Assembly (NCBI GenBank): GCA_020627885.1
Contig: JAHDGB010000009.1
Span: 1-34,047, forward strand
Direction: 5' to 3'
Length of the DNA: 34,047 bases
DNA from: Flavobacteriaceae bacterium
Lineage (GTDB): Bacteria > Bacteroidota > Bacteroidia > Flavobacteriales > Flavobacteriaceae
The notes below the pieces were generated by a model. The model ran no database searches, was not told the DNA's origin, and saw only the letters and a program-made list of their open reading frames with translations. Each line of letters begins with the position of its first letter. The first letter of the stretch is position 1. Both the position numbers and the translations under genes were made by a program. Shown one piece after another: positions 31,872 through 34,047 of this stretch.

Positions 31872-33434
31872 ATGGATACAATACTCAATTTTTTTTCTAA
31901 TATTTCATGGTGGCTTTGGATTATTGTTGCTTTTATTGTGATAGCAATTAGAGATGTATTACAAAAAAAGCACACTATTAGTCATAATTTTCCCATAGTA
32001 GGTCACATTCGTTATTGGCTTGAAAGTATCGGTCCAGAAATTCGTCAATATTTTGTTGCAAATAACAGAGAAGAATTGCCTTTTAATCGTATTGAACGCG
32101 GTTGGATATATGCTTCGGCTAAAAAAGAAAATAATTATGAAGGCTTCGGAACCGATCGCGATATCTACGCGCACCAACACATTTTCATCAATAACGCCAT
32201 GATGCCGTATCAAATAGAAAAAAATCATCCAAATACTATAGATAACAGTTTTTTACCTTGTGCCAAGATAATGGGAGAATTTAATAAACGTAAAAGACCT
32301 TACCGCCCTGCATCGGTAATAAACATTTCCGCAATGAGTTTTGGGTCACTTTCTGCCAAAGCTGTAGAAGCTTTAAATAAAGGCGTAAAACTATCTCATG
32401 CCTATCACAATACTGGAGAAGGTGGTTTATCTCCTTATCACAGTAATGGTGGTGATGTTGTGTTTCATTTTGGCACAGGTTATTTTGGAGTACGGTCTGA
32501 TAATGGCGGCTTTTCAATGGAAAAAATGATAAAACTCGTTGAAGATAATCCGTTTATTAGGGCAATAGAGGTTAAACTTTCTCAAGGCGCTAAACCAGGA
32601 AAAGGTGGTGTTTTACCAGGAGCAAAAATAACTCCAGAAATTGCAAAAATTAGAGGTGTTGAAGTTGGAAAAGATGTATTATCACCTCCTAACCATAAAG
32701 CGTTTTCTAACGTTCCTGAATTAATTGATTTTATTGAAGCAATAGCAGAAGCCACTGGTTTGCCTGTTGGAATAAAAGCTGCTATAGGTAAATTAGAACA
32801 ATGGGAAGAATTAGCAGATATCATGAAAAACACAGGGAAAGGCCCCGATTTTATTACTGTAGATGGCGGTGAAGGCGGTACCGGTGCTGCTCCTCCAAGT
32901 TTTGCCGATCATGTTTCTTTACCTTGGGTTTATGGCTTTAGCGATTTATATCAATTATTTCAGAAAAAAGGGTTATCTGAACGCATAGTTTTTGTAGCCA
33001 GCGGAAAACTTGGATTTCCTGCAAAAGCCGCTATGGCATTTGCTATGGGAGCTGACTGTATAAATGTTGCGAGAGAAGCCATGCTTAGTATTGGCTGTAT
33101 ACAGGCTCAAATATGCCATACCAATAAATGCCCTACTGGCGTTGCTACACAAAGTAAATGGTTACAAAGTGGAATTGATCCCACTTTAAAATCGGTTAGA
33201 CTCGCTCAATATTTTAAAACATTTAGAAAAGAACTTATTGAAATAACACATTCGGCTGGTTACGAACATCCTTGCCAATTTAAAATGACCGATGTCGATG
33301 TAAATGTAGATGATCATAACCTATCAAAAGAATTAGATTCTACTTATGGCTATGATAAAACCCCTGTGCCTTTTAATGGGATGAAAAGCTTACAATCTTG
33401 TTCGCATTTAGGAGGTAAAACAAAACAAACGTAA
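31872..33434 (+). CDS. FMN-binding glutamate synthase family protein
   Basis: 520 aa, resembling the central FMN/3Fe-4S domain of the large glutamate synthase subunit (GltB) without its glutaminase domain. One transmembrane helix lies at about residues 12-28, so it is membrane-anchored, unlike true GltB. The barrel has NISAMSFGSLSAKAVEALNKG near 150-170, HNTGEGGLSPYH near 178, LSQGAKPGKGG near 235, and the FMN segment VDGGEGGTGAAP near 335. CIQAQICHTNKCPTG near 414 fits the Cx5Cx4C ligand set of the 3Fe-4S cluster. No small-subunit gene is near. The actual reaction of this family is uncertain; a ferredoxin-like or quinone-linked glutamate synthase activity is only an inference. Confidence 0.9.
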   Translation: MDTILNFFSNISWWLWIIVAFIVIAIRDVLQKKHTISHNFPIVGHIRYWLESIGPEIRQYFVANNREELPFNRIERGWIYASAKKENNYEGFGTDRDIYAHQHIFINNAMMPYQIEKNHPNTIDNSFLPCAKIMGEFNKRKRPYRPASVINISAMSFGSLSAKAVEALNKGVKLSHAYHNTGEGGLSPYHSNGGDVVFHFGTGYFGVRSDNGGFSMEKMIKLVEDNPFIRAIEVKLSQGAKPGKGGVLPGAKITPEIAKIRGVEVGKDVLSPPNHKAFSNVPELIDFIEAIAEATGLPVGIKAAIGKLEQWEELADIMKNTGKGPDFITVDGGEGGTGAAPPSFADHVSLPWVYGFSDLYQLFQKKGLSERIVFVASGKLGFPAKAAMAFAMGADCINVAREAMLSIGCIQAQICHTNKCPTGVATQSKWLQSGIDPTLKSVRLAQYFKTFRKELIEITHSAGYEHPCQFKMTDVDVNVDDHNLSKELDSTYGYDKTPVPFNGMKSLQSCSHLGGKTKQT

Positions 33435-33533
33435 TCTATTAAGTTTTTCTATTTTGAATTTACAATAAGCTTGTACAATAGTTAAAAACTAATTAAGTTT
33501 GCTGTAGACCTTATCTAAACTTTAATAAATTAT

Positions 33534-34047
33534 ATGAATACTGAAATCATTATTATTGCTACACTAGCTATTATACCTACTTTTATTGTTGGAGCCGTTG
33601 CTTATTTTTTCTTTAAGCAGCATGTTAAAAATGAAGACCACAGAAGAGATCATATTATTAGTAAAGAGCTTCATTCTCAAGCCCTACCATTACGTTTACA
33701 AGCATACGAGCGTATGGTTCTGTTTTTAGAACGCATTTCACCTAACAAACTGTTAATAAGAGTTTCTCCTCTATCAAAGGATAAGGATCAGTATGAAAAT
33801 TTATTAATCCAGAGTATAGAACAAGAATATGAGCATAATTTATCACAACAAATTTATGTAAGTGATGATTGTTGGAACACCATAAACACAGCAAAAAATG
33901 CCACCATCCAACTCATTAGAAAATCAACAATGTCTGAGAAAACAAACTCGGCCGATAAATTAAGAGAAGTTATTTTAACAGAAATGATGGAAAAAATTCC
34001 ACCTACAAATATCGCCTTATCTTTTGTTAGAAATGAAGTAAGCAAAA
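33534..34047 (+). CDS. Conserved membrane-anchored protein, 3' end outside the window
   Basis: The frame opens at ATG 33534 and stays open for 171 codons to the end of the window. An N-terminal transmembrane helix (about residues 3-26: IIIIATLAIIPTFIVGAVAYFFF) is followed by a soluble helical region with a basic, charged start (HVKNEDHRRDH), LPLRLQAYERMVLFLERISP near 50-70, and LLIQSIEQEYEHNLSQQIYVS near 85-105. I believe homologs are common in Flavobacteriaceae but cannot name a family or function. It starts 99 bp after the glutamate synthase-like gene on the same strand, so they may be cotranscribed. Confidence 0.75.
   Translation, partial: MNTEIIIIATLAIIPTFIVGAVAYFFFKQHVKNEDHRRDHIISKELHSQALPLRLQAYERMVLFLERISPNKLLIRVSPLSKDKDQYENLLIQSIEQEYEHNLSQQIYVSDDCWNTINTAKNATIQLIRKSTMSEKTNSADKLREVILTEMMEKIPPTNIALSFVRNEVSK

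Overview
The window is a piece of a Bacteroidota chromosome, most likely from a marine or environmental member of the Flavobacteriaceae. The evidence is the very AT-rich sequence, signal peptides ending in AQ or SQ, Bacteroidota-type promoters (TTTG-N18..21-TAnnTTTG), two secreted proteases with type IX secretion (T9SS) C-terminal sorting domains, and families I associate with this group (DUF6452/DUF6048 beside rlmD, an FMN-binding glutamate synthase-like protein, an LptD/amidase/MlaD/Fe-S neighbourhood). I see no tRNA, rRNA, CRISPR array, transposase, integrase or phage gene.

Layout. (1) 162-6031, all minus strand: a cell-envelope and electron-transfer run. Read 5' to 3' it holds a SPOR-tailed N-acetylmuramoyl-L-alanine amidase, an MCE/MlaD lipid-transport protein, a membrane protein with two 4Fe-4S clusters, a two-gene insert (small exported protein plus HAD-like phosphatase), a CCG-domain Fe-S protein that probably partners the membrane protein, and a small conserved cytosolic protein. 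It diverges from lptD (6156-8900). (2) 8910-10850, minus: an NADPH-FMN reductase / MarR / pirin operon, preceded by three tandem 15-bp repeats that look like an operator. (3) 10982-14740, plus: a stand-alone methylcrotonyl-CoA carboxylase-like beta subunit, a Crp/Fnr regulator and an amidase-signature enzyme. A perfect FNR-type palindrome lies between the last two. (4) 15076-19682, plus: five tandem paralogous secreted proteins of 229-238 residues. Each has a signal peptide, a VGIGTT/LHVAGS head and a beta-rich C-terminal domain with an invariant DGAPR motif. I do not recognise them as a described system, and they are the most interesting part of the window. (5) 19768-25252: DUF3703, rlmD, a DUF6452 lipoprotein and DUF6048, then tsaC on minus, a lipoprotein alpha/beta hydrolase and an outer-membrane beta-barrel. 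(6) 25276-31496, minus: a UvrD/PcrA-type helicase and two tandem paralogous metzincin-like proteases with T9SS tails. (7) 31872 to the end, plus: an FMN-binding glutamate synthase-like protein and a partial gene.

How it fits together. Much of the window is about the envelope: LPS export (LptD), lipid transport (MlaD), peptidoglycan hydrolysis (amidase), exported proteases and a secreted paralog array. The regulators have plausible local targets: MarR on the 15-bp repeats and Crp/Fnr on the palindrome before the amidase gene. In the paralog array, genes 3 and 5 share the 13-mer ACTGAyTATCAGT at the same place between their -33 and -7 boxes, which implies a common, so far unidentified regulator. 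Several genes seem to start at TTG (lptD, the helicase, the DUF6452 lipoprotein), and one HAD-like gene at GTG or a nearby ATG.
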